The notes: generated from the letters alone by a model not told the origin. A stretch of 64,000 nt of DNA from Warburgia ugandensis (GCA_035236585.1 CP141135.1:2762001-2826000); one strand, 5' to 3'; positions 36,941 to 53,519 are shown, counted from the first letter of the stretch. Program-made: numbers and translations.

Positions 36941-37293
36941 CAAGTTGCAATGGCTCATTAGCTCTTGACGTTGAGTCTCTTAGGAAAACCTTTCTTGAAT
37001 GCTTTCCTAAAAGACATCATTCACATAGTTGATTCAGATGATCAATGGGAGGTAATCCATTCACCATGCCTTTTGCAGATATTGATTTCAAGCTACCAAA
37101 ATTTAAGTGTCCAAACATTAAGTGTCAAAGCCAAGAGTCATCTTTTAAGCATGCTTTTAGGCACTTGGCCTTATCATGTTTGATTTCTAACAATAACATT
37201 CTATTTCTTGCCATTGGGACTTTTGCCATTAATCTTCCTTCATGATTTCTCAAAAAAAGACTACAATTTTTCAAGTGAACATCGTAATCTTTC

Positions 37294-37530
37294 TCAAAAC
37301 AGTTGTCTCAAACTCAAAATATTATTGTTGAGGTTTGGCACATAATATACGTCAGAAATAAATTGGTGGCTTCTATCTTTAAAGAGTACGAGTATTTTAC
37401 CTTTCCCTTTTAATGGTACCTTAGATTGATCTCCAAACGTGACATGCCCATTTACTTGATCCATCTCCACAAACATGTTCTTATCTCCACACATGTGATT
37501 ACTTGCGCCGGTATCTAAGTATCATATACT
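37294..37530 (-). pseudogene. Copia protease and adjoining spacer
   Basis: [17 protein letters not shown] includes the DTG active site, preceded by a TGA where Trp is usual. It continues into [15 protein letters not shown] and [14 protein letters not shown], the conserved copia region after the protease. Confidence 0.85.
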
Positions 37531-37599
37531 TTTCTCCCCTAATTCTTCTTTGTGGTTAACAATTAGTAAGGTGAGCTCCACTTTATCTTTCATCTCCAT

Positions 37600-38524
37600 G
37601 AGATTAGCTTTCTCATTCACATGATTAGTGGTTCTACATCATGAAGCATAATGTCCAAATTTATGAAAATTGTGACATCTAACTTATGATTTGTCATACC
37701 TTTGATTATTATTTCCTCTTCCACGACCTCTTGAAGGTTGATAGCTTTGTATCCTTTCCTCAATGTAGGATTGATTATAGTCGCTTCTACCACCTCTTCC
37801 TCAACCTTGGCCTCGACCTTGAGTATAACTATGACCACGTCATCTATTTTTTTCATTTTCAAACCTTTCTTCTCTTTCTTTGAACGAGAGTTTTGATTAA
37901 AGTGCCTACGTCTTCTTCTTTTTTAACTTTTCTTCATAGGCTTGCAGTGAACCCATGAGTTGATCAATAGTTATGGAGTCTATGTCTTTAGACTCTTCTA
38001 TGACAATAATAATATACTCAAAATTTGATGTTAATGAGCGAAGAACTTTCAATCACTCTTGTATCATTTAAGCTCTCTCCATTTCTTTTCATTTCATTGA
38101 CAATAGTCAAAACTCTAAAAAAATAATCAGAAATTGATTCGGATTCCTCCATATGTAATTTTTCAAACTCACTTCTTAGAGTTTGAAGATGTACCTTTTT
38201 TACCTTGTCGATTTCCTTATGAACATTGTGAAGAATCTCCCATGCTTGCTTGGAGGTGGTCGTATTTGCAACCTTCTAGAACATATCTTCATCAAGGCAT
38301 TGACAAATGAGAGTAAGAGCTTGTTGATCTTTCTTCTTAGCCTTTTGCATAGCCACCCTTTGGGTAGGAGTTAAATAAGCCTCATTTTGAGGTTCTTCAT
38401 AACCTTTCTCGACAATCTCCAATGCCTCTTAAGAACCCAGTAACACCTTCATGGGAATACTCCAACTTCCATAGTTGTCTTTGGTGAGTCGAGGAAATTG
38501 GAAAGGAACCATTGCACTTGCCAT
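37600..38524 (-). pseudogene. Copia gag with CCHC zinc knuckle
   Basis: Starts at ATG 38524: MASAMVPFQFPRLTKDNYGS and W-S-I-P-MKVLLG followed by a stop, then [29 protein letters not shown]. This is the usual copia gag (UBN2-like) N-terminus. Near 37630-37690 a CHNFHKFGHYA segment is the nucleic-acid-binding knuckle. Broken by several stops. Confidence 0.8.
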
Positions 38525-38552
38525 CTTATTTCTCCACAACAGGAATGAACCT

Positions 38553-38565
38553 GGCTCTAATACCA
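38553..38565 (-). promoter_or_regulatory. Copia primer-binding site (initiator tRNA-Met)
   Basis: On the minus strand tggtattagagcc begins three bases after the 5' LTR. It differs by one base from the complement of the plant initiator tRNA-Met 3' end and would prime minus-strand synthesis. Confidence 0.85.
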
Positions 38566-38568
38566 CTT

Positions 38569-39023
38569 TGTTAGAAGAGGGATGTATTTATAAAACTTTG
38601 AAGAAGGCTTTTTGAGGCTGAAAAGTATTTAGAAAGGAAGAAGGGACTTGAAGGCTTGAATGGAGGAGGGAGCTTATATTGATTTACAAGTTTTGACTTG
38701 ATACAAAAGTGTGAGGAACCATCTCTATTTATACTAGTCACACATCTTAACCAATGGCTAGAATTGTTCCAACACACTTCTGATCTAATGATTATAACTG
38801 ACTTTCTAGAAAACTCTTCAAAAATATCCTACATATTACATCATCTTTTCTATATATTTCTTGCTTCTTACATCATTATCTTCTAGATATCTTAGATATT
38901 TTTTACTATATATTTATAATATTTCTAGAATTTCTAGGAAGTCTTTTATAAATAGACCAAGGGCTTGAACCAACAAATTGATTCTCTTAGCCCGATAGGT
39001 CAAATCAAGTTTATCCTCCAACA
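38569..39023 (-). repeat. Copia 5' LTR (right)
   Basis: 455 bp, with canonical TG...CA ends on the element strand (TGTTGGAGG...TAACA). It is very similar along its length to 32165-32643. Confidence 0.88.
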
Positions 39024-39792
39024 AAAAGATGGCTACTATTGTAACTGTGGTACTTGATTGGCTTCATCCTGTTGTGCTCATATTGTATTATGTTACGTTA
39101 TTAACCATGGGTCCAAGGGATGGAGCCCTTGAAAAGATAAGTAGACAGTTGTTTTCAATTTTGTAATATATGGGGGGCAATTGCATTTTTTGCCAGTATA
39201 TATATGTATGTATATATTCATACGACCCTAAGATTTTTCATCTTTTTACATCTTCTTAATAGCTACTTGATCTTACATTAAAAGGAAAAAAAATGAAACA
39301 AATAGGTACTTGTAAATTCTATATATTAGGTTCCTCATCATTCAATAGTTGAATAAGTGACATAAGTTAGAAGCACATGTGATACATGTGAAAAGTGCTT
39401 CTACAAATGAGGATTTTGTTTGTAGAAGTGTGATGTTTAATCTGTTACCAGAAGTAAATTTTTCTTTCATTGTCCATCCTATTCTCAAGATATTAGTTCG
39501 ATAACCAAGCTACCACTGGTTTAGACAAAATGGGAAAGAGAAGGAATTTGAAAGCCAGAACCTACCTTTTCTGGTCAAGTATGATGTTCTCAAGCTTATG
39601 TTTGGAGCATTTTACGTCATGCCCTGTTCAAATTTGCCCCATTTTCTTCCCTATGCAATCATTTCCAATTGATTCATTTTCTTTCTCACTATTTGACACT
39701 TTGGTTTTTCTAGTTTGTTAAGTTTAGAGAGAGACACTCTTGTACACCTAATGAGAAGATAAGAGAAGTAGACTTCTCATGTATATTTATGG
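39024..39792. other. Intergenic, nothing recognised
   Basis: AT-rich, with a short TA-rich run near 39200. No gene or transposon signature found. Confidence 0.4.
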
Positions 39793-40333
39793 ATGAATAA
39801 GTTACTTGGGCTAAGAGGAAGGAAAAGAATGAAGTGGCTTTGGAAGTGGGTAATTCAAGACATTGGAAGAAAATCTAAACCCAAGTGTAGGCGGAATTCT
39901 CCCCCTCTAGGTTGGTACAAACTAAATTTTGATGGAGCATGCTTCTGTAATATGGGACTAAGGGGAGTTGAAGCCTTATTATCTAATCACAACAATCAAG
40001 AAATTTTCAATTTCTCAGGCCCTTTGGGGTACTACGAGTCCTTTAAAGAATATATAGGTGGTAGCTTTGCCTCTTGCTATTCATACTTGGGGTTATCTAA
40101 AACTTCAAACAGTCATCATTGAGCAAGATTCACTTAATAGTAATAGATGGCTTAAACATAAAAGAAAAAGACCATGGAGATTTGGGGAATACTTCGATAA
40201 AACTAATAGCAAGCTCAAAGGATCACAATTCATAGTCTCGCATGTGCATCGATCTGTAATTGCTGTTGCCAAGCTAGCCAGAGAAAAAGGGTGTTTCAAG
40301 ATGACTGGAGCACTATCTTTCTACACATTCTAA
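39793..40333 (+). pseudogene. RNase H-like (RVT_3) relic, frameshifted
   Basis: First frame: SPPLGWYKLNFDGACFCNMG and FNFSGPLGYYES. Second frame (from about 40058): VVALPLAIHTWGYLKLQTVI, IEQDSLNSNRWL and SHVHRSVIAVAKLAREKG. LNFDGA, E-x-DS and the H-V-x-R...A-x-LA end are RNase H-like landmarks, as in plant LINE or domesticated RVT_3 proteins. A frameshift and short length make it a relic. Confidence 0.75.
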
Positions 40334-40479
40334 ATGAATTTATGGACCTGGATTGACTGTTACTTCCATTGGAGTTCTTAGTTTGTGTTTCAAGCAATGT
40401 ATTGATATCTCTGTTTTTTGATGTACTTGTCTATGATATCATTTGGGAATTAGATCCTTTCAATCTAATTCCTAGTTGT

Positions 40480-43400
40480 TCTGCAAGGGAAGAGTTGTGG
40501 TCACTATTAATCAAGTTTTTATCTTTTCTTCAAAAAAGAATGAAGTGGCATTTTCTTGTTGGCTGCAACCATGACCTTTTTAAGTTCCTTAAAGAGTGAG
40601 AGTTTAAACCATAGAATCAAGGGTTTGTTCCTCAAATGAGTACTTGAGATGAATGACAAAATGGCTGGAAAGAGTATGTAAGTCTAGTTGGCTTTTTGAG
40701 ACAAGAATAAAATGGCATAGTTCTATTGGTTGTAACTTCTGTCTATTTTTATGAATGGAGAATTTAATTAGGCGTAAGGAGTAAATATTACCTTTTTCTA
40801 ATAAATGATAGAGATAAATAATGAAGTGACAAACAAAATATTTAAGTTATGTGAATTTGTGAACTAAAATAGGAAGAAATGAAATGAAAAGGATGAATTG
40901 GAATGCTTTTATTGGCTACAACCATGTTCATGTAAGTATGATTATGAGGGAGAGTTCAATCTACAAGATCAAGGATTAACTAAAATGAACATCAATAAGT
41001 TGTTTGCTTATTTCTGCAGACTAGAAGCATTAAGAACTAGACTTAATAGCTCTAATATATATTTTATGCAAGATGACTCCAGAATATCTGCCATGAGAAT
41101 TTTCTCTTAAACCCAAAAATATCTATAAAGGAACTTGACAGCGTTGCATTTGCTAGTCATTTGTTTTGCAATTTTAGAATCAATATCACTAGCCATGAGT
41201 ACAACTGGCATAACAAATAAAAATTCACAGATATCTATTTATCTATTCAAAATTAGCAATATATAAATTCAATCTGCAAATACAAATATATTAAATTGAT
41301 TTGACATGTTGAATTCATGATCCGCATGGATATATTCATGGATACCTATTCAAAAGGTCATTTTGAAAATTTTGAATTGAGAAATAATACACACTATGGG
41401 TACTGACTTCCTTGGAACAATATAAACCACTAATTTTGATGTCCCTAAAATCAGTGATCAGAATTAACATTGTTGCATCTGGGTGATCCTAACCACTTAT
41501 TTTGTTTCTTTGCAAAAAGAAAAATTAGTGGCTCTAGTTTTAAGTTTCTATAACTTAAGCTATAAGGATATACTATACTTGAAATTTGGTATCTAGCCTA
41601 TCGAAGTTTTATTTTAAATAGAATTAATGATTTAGATCTTTTAAAAGAAGTTAACATTTGCAATTCCATGCGACTTATGCGTGATGGATGGACAATACGT
41701 AAATATGTGATGCTCACCCAGATTGGATATGGATTTGGGTTTTTTTATCTACATCAACTTCGAACTCATTCCTCTAATTCAGCCACTTTCCACCTCAGGC
41801 ATAAGCAATTGAGTTGTAAAATAAAGACTGTGGGTCTCACTACTGAGAAAGTACTTGTTAAAAACATGAAATGGTCGTGCCAGTTTTTTGGCATATAGGC
41901 ATATCTTAGACATGACCTAAACGATGAATAGCTTAGATCACCCAAAATAAGGTGTACATATGCTTTGAAATTCTTCTATGATTCCCGTCTACACTTACCT
42001 ATATGTTGCATTATGGTGCCTTTTATCCCAACCGTTAAATTGGACTTTTAATCTAATGGTTGGGGTTTGAGTTCTTAAAAATACCTCTTGTTTCTGGGAT
42101 AATTGGCGGCTTCTATTTGTAGTTCTTCCTCAGGGTTTGAGAGTGAAGGAGAAGGGAATACAAGAAGTGGAAAGGTCTGGTTCTAGGGATTTGATCCAAC
42201 TGGATTTTACTTGTTCTCTCTATTTTTGTGAGGTGAAGAAGATCGTATCACCCTCCATAAAAATAGGCTACAGAGCTGAATCAATTAACTCTATTACGTT
42301 GCTGCGCATTTGCTTATTTTTGTTATTTTTATCTGCTATGGTTTCCGAAACTACAACACTGCCACCTTGTTATAGAAGGAATACATTATATTTATCAACT
42401 TGTAAATGCTTACATTTTTTTTTATATATTAAAGGGCTTATGAACTACATAGATCGAACCAATAACCACGACAATGGCACAAAGCTTAACGAGCCATGAC
42501 TGAAAGAATGTCCCTATTGCTTAGTCTTGGTAAACTAGTTTGGCCACCACTGATGGAACTTTATGGTTCTTGACCTCGTGCTCTAAGTGGCCAATTCCAA
42601 CGTGTCCAACCCTGATTTATTCAAAGTAAGCTTTTGATCAGCAGCTTAATGGACAAGAGAGCTTTCTAACACTTGTAAATGTCAAAAGAGATGCCTTTTC
42701 ATGAAAGATCCAAGTTTCACGCGCCATCCTTGGAAAGAAGCAAACCAGTTCGAGTGTCGAACATCTGGAGCTGTCTGATGATTGATGTCACTGAATTGAA
42801 CTACTAATGGGCGACGAATTCGCTCTTGTTTAATTCTGATATGCTGATCTTTAGTCTTTGATTAAAGCCTAATAAACAGCACATTGCTTTAAGTTTATCA
42901 AAGTCATAAAGATAACTTTATCAAAAGAACAAATCAAGAACTTGGTATATGGGATCGTGTTTGAAGTGTAGGAAATGGGCTTAGCTAGTGGTGAACCACT
43001 CGATTGGCTGAGTGCCATTTGTAAAGGGACCAAAAGTGTTTCCTCCAGAAGAGAGATTATGGTTCTTTCTACCAGTATCCGAACTTGTTTTGTCTTTGAA
43101 GATGGATCCCTTCTCCACATGAGTAGGATCCCTTTATAATTAGGCCTTTGAGCTCTTTGCATTCATAGAAATTTTTGCCTTGGTAAAGAGCTGAGAGTTG
43201 CACTCCCCCTCTTTGGATAAGGACAAACATGTCTATAATTTGCATATGAAATTAAGAGGAACTTGTACGATGACAAGTGCTAGTATACTTACAAACTTGT
43301 TATCTGCTTGCCCTTCTGCCTAACGACCCATGAACAGAAAGGTTCCTCCTCTTGATTGTTCTACAACCCGGATTTGGATATCTTTTGACAAATTTGAACC

Positions 43401-43760
43401 ATTGCTTTTCAGTTTGTATTCATCTGACATCAGTTGAGTGGTTAAGATTATTCTTCCATGGATGAGGGTTAGAGGACAGGGGTTCATTTTTAAAAGGCCC
43501 ATCAAGGGATGTACTTTTAAGTTGCATTGATAGTGCTTTCACTAGCCAATATGTTTCCCTAATTAAGACATGGAAGACGCAAGGACAGTGCAATATCGGA
43601 GCTTGTATGTGGTGATTGTCTGATCACCGTTAGAGGGCTTATACTGGCAGCTAAAAGTATAAGTCGGCCTCAGATTTTTTGTGACCCAAATTCCAAACCA
43701 TTCATTCGCTGGTTACAAGCTTAGATAGGCTTGACCCCAAAAGTATTGAAGCACCTGCAA
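40480..43760. repeat. Segmental duplication, copy A
   Basis: Shares a series of blocks in the same order with about 44.4-47.0 kb, most clearly 42430-43180 versus 45505-46210 (cttatgaactacatagat or cttatgagccacatagat, catgaaag, caaatcaagaacttggtat, gtggtgaaccact). Within 40.5-40.9 kb a motif around aagaatgaagtggca-tt-tttggctgcaacc is itself repeated three times in diverged form. No gene is recognised. Confidence 0.65.
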
Positions 43761-43905
43761 TGTTAACCTGTTGACGTGCAAGATTATACATCGTTATTCT
43801 GGAATTTCTCAGGCTTTCAATTTACACATCAAAACAATTAAATGACTCCATAATCCAGTCAAGAAGATACACAAAAATGGAGGCACAGACATAAACCGTT
43901 TTGCT

Positions 43906-43908
<3 letters not shown>

Positions 43909-43990
<82 letters not shown>
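43909..43990. repeat. (CT)n microsatellite
   Basis: About 40 CT units, uninterrupted, between the two copies of the segmental duplication. Confidence 0.97.
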
Positions 43991-43992
<2 letters not shown>

Positions 43993-44399
43993 GGTTATAT
44001 CATATAACTACTAAAAATTAACCGCAGGCTAACTTTTTGGGATCTTTTTTTGTGATCCAAATCATTCATCTAATTCATCTCATCTCAAATGGCCTAAAAA
44101 CTGAAGCTCACATTTATTAGATATCTCTAAGTCATTCAAGTTTATATCTTTTGAAGCAAAAAAATAGATGATGCAATACAAAAAAGCTTCAAAACACAGA
44201 ATACCATCTATTCTTTGGCTTCAAAAGGAATAAAAAAGATATGGAAATGCTCAAGGCACTGAAGTGGACGTCCTACGTCAAGTGGTGGAGCCTAATCTCT
44301 CTCAAAATCTATAAGTAGTCCACTTACAGTACACTCATCTATACTTTTATCATTCCATGGTTTGCTCTTTGTGCTTTCTTAAATTTTCAAGAGAGAGAG

Positions 44400-47000
<2,601 letters not shown>

Positions 47001-49253
47001 GTACTTTTAGCCACTGATGGTGAAGCTTACACTTTTTGTCGGCCGACCAGCTTATAAATCAAATGTCACTAAGTTTCGAATGTGCTAATTTCTCTCTTTC
47101 TCTCTCTAAATTATTAAGTGGGCACGTGTCATACACATAACGGAAGACCTAGGTAGCATTGCATGACAAGATAGCCGTGTCAGCAAAGGCTAAGGTCCTC
47201 AGCTGAGTGTATAAATAATAAATAAATATAATAATAGTAGACATGAGCAGAGCTCCACATGCGGCGGGCCCTTCTCCTAGTGGCCACTAAAGAAGGGAGC
47301 ACTACGACTGCCTAGGCAAAAAGACAACCACGAAAATAGCCAACCTACCAGAAAAAACGAAAATATACATAATGATAATTCCTTGTTTTTTATTTTAATG
47401 GTTAATTAAAATATAAAATTAAAGGTTAATATTAAGCAACCTTACCTTATATTTTGTGAGAGGCTATTTTCACGTCATGAATCCGTGACCTCATGTCACT
47501 TGGACGCATGAGCAATCAAAATTACAAGTGGAGCATCTCCTTCTAATAATTCAAACCATCTACAAGTATAGTTTGCCAACAATACTTACACATAGAAAGT
47601 CTCCACAGATGATGACACTAAACTCTGGTCTCGTTAAGAGATAGACTTTGGCTATATGTTTTCTCTCTTTTCCTTTACTCTTTATTTTCTCCTTTATTTA
47701 TTATATTGAGAAAATTATATTTCTGCTATTGAAAGTTTAAGAAAACCTATTTCTCGTACACCTTATTTGCTGTCCATATAACAGATAAATACTCCTTATA
47801 CAACCATATATAGCATGCAGCGTTGTTCATACTATTATCTTTTCTCTCTCTCTCTTCTTCTTCTAATTGGTAAATGGCCTCTCACCTTGATTTGTGGCTG
47901 GTTTCCTCCTCTGAGAGTAGACTTCTGTTTTTTCTTTTCTTTTCTAGCCATGAGCTTTAAGGCTACAAATATGTGCAAACCATTCTAAGCAAGATCTATC
48001 CAATTTAATCAGTATGGCCTAGCCTATAGAGGGATTTTCGGTCCGAAGTTCTAGATTGTATATATTCTCCTTTCTTTTTTATTTTTTTTTTGGAGTCCCA
48101 GTAAGTGTGCACATGTAAGAGTAGAGGAAGGTATAGATGGTTTTTTTTCATGCAAGATAAACATGTTTGGTAGATCTAAGCCGTTCATTATAGTTACCAT
48201 GCCAGCAATATCTAATCCATGAAAAATCAATATGCCTGAATAATCCTAAGTACTTGTTTTGAGTCTTTAAAATTTTTTTTTTAAATATATGATTGTCATT
48301 TCCACTAAAACAACTATAATAATTTAATGAACATAAAATTTGAGTTCTAGTCTGTATATGTTATCCTAATATTATGAATGACTTAAATCTACCTCTCCTT
48401 TTTCTACTCTTTTTCCGTTCTGATTCTCCTTTCAAGTTTCGCTGGAATTCATTTCCTTGACCTGGTAAGTGGCAACCTCTTTCTATCAAATCATGAATCT
48501 GAAATGGTTTTCTGCTGGCGTTATCTTTTGATGGTGGGAATGTACTCATCAGGTGAAGGCAGAAGGCACTTCCCCTTTAAAGAGTCGAAGTTAAACCGGT
48601 GCAGGGACTTTATGGGATTTTTCTCTGAAATAGAGATATTTTCCAGATATTTGTTGATTTCGTCGTGACGAAGGAAAGAATGGCTGAAGTTGACGGAAGT
48701 ATTAAGACGAATATGCCCCTAAAAGTAGACAAAATGACACTTGAGGCCGTAAGAATCTCCCATGAACTCATTCGCGGGACACATGGCATGTAGAATAATA
48801 TTCGATGCACAACCACACTATATGACTTCCCTGTGCTTGCTTAGGAAAGTACAGTATTGATTCTAATCAAATAATCCTAATGTTTCTGATGTTAGAGTGG
48901 CTATGTGTGTGTGGCTTATCTAACTATATCGTCTTTGCACGTACACATATTTTGTTAGTTAAGCCAAGGCACTTCTTTGCTGAGGTAGTGCATCGCCTCT
49001 CTTAACGAAATATATGGTGCTTGCAAGTTGAGCGACGAGTTACAGGAAACGACTGATTGAGTCTCCTTTTCCCTTTCCTTTCTACATAGTCACTTTTGTT
49101 GACAAGATAATGGATACGGCTACTACTTTCACGGATTAAGACTTCTTTCACTTGTTGCTTGTTTGTTCCTATAAAAAACATGTGAAGAGGGTGTACGTGT
49201 TGGAACTTATGTGTGTATATGTGAGTTACTAGTTAAAAATAAAAAATTTCAAG

Positions 49254-49255
<2 letters not shown>
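47001..49255. other. Intergenic, no gene supported
   Basis: A local GC-richer patch at 47120-47330 contains cacgtg (G-box core) in ggcacgtgtcat, ctcagctgag and an AT-rich tataaataataaataaatata run, which might be promoter-like, but no gene starts after it on either strand. Short minus-strand frames near 48361-48816 show no known family. Confidence 0.4.

Positions 49256-49322
<67 letters not shown>
49256..49322. repeat. (GA)n microsatellite
   Basis: About 33 uninterrupted GA units. Confidence 0.97.
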
Positions 49323-49325
<3 letters not shown>

Positions 49326-49918
49326 AGATTAAAATTAGAACTAAATGGGAGGAATGACCAATTCTTTTTGAACCTTAAGACCTATGTGAAAGTTTTGTTA
49401 ATGATCCCACTAAAAATAAGGAGGGCTTTGCATATAATAGCATAGACACAAGATTGCTTCCCATTGAAGCATTCTCTACCAGGAGAGCTTTCTAGGAAAT
49501 GATGAGTGATCGATGAATATGCTTTAAAGATGCATAAGACCTGCCATCAAATGACAAGCACTATATTCTACCTTAATAATCAAGCTTTAGAGTCCACCTG
49601 GGTTAATGCATCGGAAACCAAAAGGTTACTAACATTTACAGTAAAATATCAATAAATTAATAGCTTGGGGCAAAATATTTTCTATTAACTTAGTGAAATT
49701 TTATTTTATAAAAAATTCTTAATAAAATTAAAGAAGTTTTAGTTTATGTATGGCAAAACATCTCATCCGTGTGGTATTGATCGCCTATTGAATCAACGAA
49801 TGTGATGCCACCTTTGGAGAGATGTAGGGCCTCGAATAGACTTATGGAAAGAAATGAGGGATACATCCATTTTATTTTAGTTTTTTTCTTGCAGAGTTAA
49901 GTGTCATATTACAAGATA

Positions 49919-50088
49919 ATTCTTGGTGCAAAGGTAAAGTTATCGTCACATGACTTTGAGGTCATGGGTTCAAGACGTAAAAATAGTCTCTTGCAAAAAA
50001 GGTAAGATGTGTGTGCTATATACCCTTGTAATTCACTTTTTTCTTGGATCCACATACGTGAAAACTTCGTGCACCAAATTATTCTTTT
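49919..50088 (+). mobile_element. Degraded Au-like SINE
   Basis: Has ttcttggtgcaaaggtaaag, cacatgactttgaggtcatg, gttcaagacgt, gtctcttgcaaaa and a degraded core with cacatacgtgaaaacttcgtgcacc. Flanks gttaagtgtcatatta and attaagtatcatactc may be an old target duplication. It has lost the ggtctg-cccttcccc core seen at 2071. Confidence 0.65.
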
Positions 50089-53055
50089 TTAATTAAGTAT
50101 CATACTCTGTGCTAAGAACCACTATTTTTGGTCCATCTGATCGGTATCTGTTGTCTGATAGTTATATTACAAGTTAGTCTTATCGCCATCGGATCTTCGC
50201 CGATTGGATGGTTGAACTTGATCCGATGGATCAAATCTAGAATTGATTTTCTTGAGCGTAATCTTGCATATGGAATATATGAGCCACTTTGGGACCAAAC
50301 TATTAGACTCCCCCTTTTGATGATCTACGTGTTCAATGTTCTTGGCCACACATTCGGCTTGTTTTGTCGCCCGAAAGTTGATCGTTAGGCTGTCGACTTC
50401 GTAGGTATTGTATGCATAGTCGCTCTCAAAGTATAGAACCCCAGAAGAGGTGGGGCCTCGACTTGTACTTGTATTGCAGAGAATCATTATACTCCAATCA
50501 GGGGTATGTCGGTAATTTTACAGATACCACAATGCAAAAAGTAAGAAAAAGCAAGAAAATCCAAATCTGCTCTGCTGATCCACCAGTGGAATCTTGGGTT
50601 GGTCTTCCATGACAAACATATGACACGTGGAAAATAAAGACTTTTAAGTATTTAAGGAGCAAAGGTAAATCGAAGCACCTGGTGTGCTTCTATTGAAGCG
50701 CTACGGTTGTATATACAGGGCTCCTTTTAGATGATCAAGCCGTCCGTTTATCTTCAAAAAGCATGTAAATCGGGACAGATTACTCTAAATGAAAGAACTT
50801 TTTTATGTGTTACTTGGATATACTTAAATTTCCTATTAAAGGACAGCACCTTCGAATGATCCAACCCATTAATCTAATTATCTTAAAAATACATAATTAT
50901 CATACAAGCTTTCTAGTTTGTCTTACATTTTGTGATCTAACGAACATTATTTTTGGACGCTAGAATCATCCAATCCGCATGTTTTTGGACTGCTAACCAA
51001 TAGTAAACACCTAAAGCCTCTAAATCTAAAAGGGGTCGGACCATGCAGGGTTGGGGAACATCACGGGGGCGCTTCTGTAGCAGCACCTCAGAAGAACCTG
51101 TATTATATTGAGGGTTATTATCGTCATTTTGCAGAAAGTTCACCGGAAGCAGTACGTGGCGGCGAAGAATTGAGAAATCAGTCAAATTGACGAAATTGTC
51201 CTTGTTCTGTCCCTTTCCACGTGGAAAAAAACTGTTACCATGAAAGTACTTCTAGCCTTTTCATTTGGATTAACGAGTCTGTTTAATGACCAAAATACCC
51301 TTGTACGGTTGGGTTGTACAGATGGAGAAAATCTATCCGTATTGAGAAAGAGGAAATCTGTTGATTGTGAAAAGACCAAATTATCCATCAAGTTGGCTTG
51401 GAATTCCTTTCTTATATGGGAATTGCATATTCATTTCACAAATTCTTATATGCTTCCCTGGTGAGTAAATCGAGAACTTGACAGGATTAGAGGCATAAAA
51501 ATTTTAATTAGGCCCAAACTTTGTAAGTATAAATCTTGATTTTTTGGACCATATCTGAGGTAGGTTGTGCACAAAAAAAAACATCCATTTGATGATCCTA
51601 ACCAGCATTATTATTTAGAAAGATGTTTCAATAGACTTAAAGGGAAAACGGATTAGAAAAATAATAGTTAGGAAGGGTAACATCACATGGAAGAATATTT
51701 CTTGTGTATATTTGTATCGAAGATGCAAATAGGATTAGAGGCGTCAAATTTTTAATTAGGCCCTAAAATTATTAATCAAAATCTCAATTTTTTAGACAAT
51801 ATCCTGAGTGGGTTGGGCACAAAAAAGACATCCTTCCAATGATCCTAGCTAGTGTTGTTATTTAGGGATGTTTGAAAAGACTCAAAGGGAAACAAATTAG
51901 GAAGCTATAACCAAAAGATTAACTCTTTTGATGACTAGATCACAATAACCAGTATCTTGATCTACAATTCAATCGCCATACACAAGTGTTAGTTAAGCTA
52001 TCTAATGAGCTAGTAACTGTTGCTCATATAGAAACTTCCACTACCAATTACTAAGCAAGAGATTGAAGGGAGTTCCAATAGTTATTTCAACATTTTCAAT
52101 ACAAAAAAAGGAGAGAAATAAAAAGGAAAAATTCTTATAAAATGTGGGCAGTTTTGTCTTCTTGAATTAAATGTGGTATTTTTGTAGTTTTAACCAAAAT
52201 CATGGGTCTTTCCTTGAAGGAATCCCAGGAATTTGATAGGCTGAGGACGACTTGTCGCTATCCATTCCCTTCCACCAAGCAAAATAAGACGAAAATTGAC
52301 TGTGGTTTGGTTCGGTGGCCCGCAGGAGTACTACCAATTTGGGTAATCATTCATTTGCCCATTCCCCTCTTTAGTGGAAAATGAGACGATTCATTTGGAC
52401 TTCAGCGACTTAAGTGGGTCTAATCACTACTTGTGGGTAGCAACTTTTTAACCTATTGAGTGATTTACTTCCTTCTTAGTCTAATCTCATCTTGCTTGAC
52501 TCTCTATGCCTAGGAAAAGTATGTCTACTTAATGATTGAAAGTGTTCCCTAATAATTTCATGATATTGATAATTGTATACTTCAAAATCCTCCACCATAA
52601 GTAGTTTTAGGAAGCATTTGGGAAAGCCATTTTTGTGGCTTTTGTTGTTTTTGTGTCTAAAGAAACATTAAGAACAAGTATGCTAAAGTTATATTTTTTA
52701 AGTACTTCTGTAGGAAAGTGATTTTGTTGTGTTTGCTTCTGGATGTTAGAAACATAAATGAAATGACAATTGCAAAATGTAATTTTCGTGCTTTTGCATG
52801 TAGGTCCAATTTTGCTTCTTTAACCTTTATTATTGAAAAAACCATCTTCCTTTGCTCTCAACTTGTGTGAGAGAAAATTTACAAGTACTCCCTAGAAAAC
52901 ACAAAGTTTTAGATTTTGCCCTATTTTCTTGAAATGAAAGTTCACATGGGCTACACTTTTTGAAAACCCCATTTACACATTTGCGAATAAAATAAAGATA
53001 TAAAGAACTACACACACATAACAACACAAAGATTAATGTGGTTCCGAGTATGGTT

Positions 53056-53057
<2 letters not shown>
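50089..53057. other. Intergenic, no gene supported
   Basis: Short frames only, none resembling a family. It contains a ~180 bp direct duplication (51481-51660 and 51726-51907). Repeated ctgatc/gatccgatgg-type words near 50140-50240 form a small patch of self-similarity. Confidence 0.45.
51481..51907 (+). repeat. ~180 bp direct duplication
   Basis: 51481-51660 and 51726-51907 share aggattagaggc, tttttaattaggccc, gggttgggcac or aggttgtgcac, acatcc, aatgatcct and aaagggaaa. Spacing is about 245 bp. It is unlike any element seen elsewhere in the window. Confidence 0.7.
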
Positions 53058-53151
<94 letters not shown>

Positions 53152-53162
53152 CTCTCTCTCTC
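53058..53162. repeat. (CT)n microsatellite
   Basis: About 52 CT units with a single gct interruption near 53150. Confidence 0.97.
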
Positions 53163-53519
53163 AGGCACATTTACCCCTTATGAAGGACCTTAAGCCTAAA
53201 GCAAGTTCTCTGACATCAAATAAGAGTATTTATATGAGATCAATAATAGAGGTCACAAGCATAATGTTATAATAAAAGCCGAATCTAAATCTAGGATAAG
53301 AGACTATGAAAGCCTTTAACCTAGGGAGTCTATAAGTGAACCTATCTCTGTTGTTTTGAAACTTAGCATTATTTCACAAAAGAGATCTATTGATGTAGCA
53401 ATGCATATATCACCATCCTATTAGCTACTAACAGGAGGAAAGGAATTATCTCACCAATAAAAATTTGCTTACCCAGTCTCTCGGAAATATTTCAGGAGGG
53501 TCACCTAAATTGGTAGTCC

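Noticed and set aside
42137..42499. 120-codon plus-strand frame
   Set aside because: It falls partly in the old segmental duplication, but the counterpart copy does not keep this frame, and no domain is recognisable.
47120..47330. Promoter-like patch with G-box and TATA-like run
   Set aside because: No plausible coding or RNA gene follows on either strand, so a promoter call would be unsupported.
48361..48816. Short minus-strand frames (62 and 68 codons)
   Set aside because: No family recognised, no splice-compatible neighbours, no promoter evidence. Too short to support as genes.
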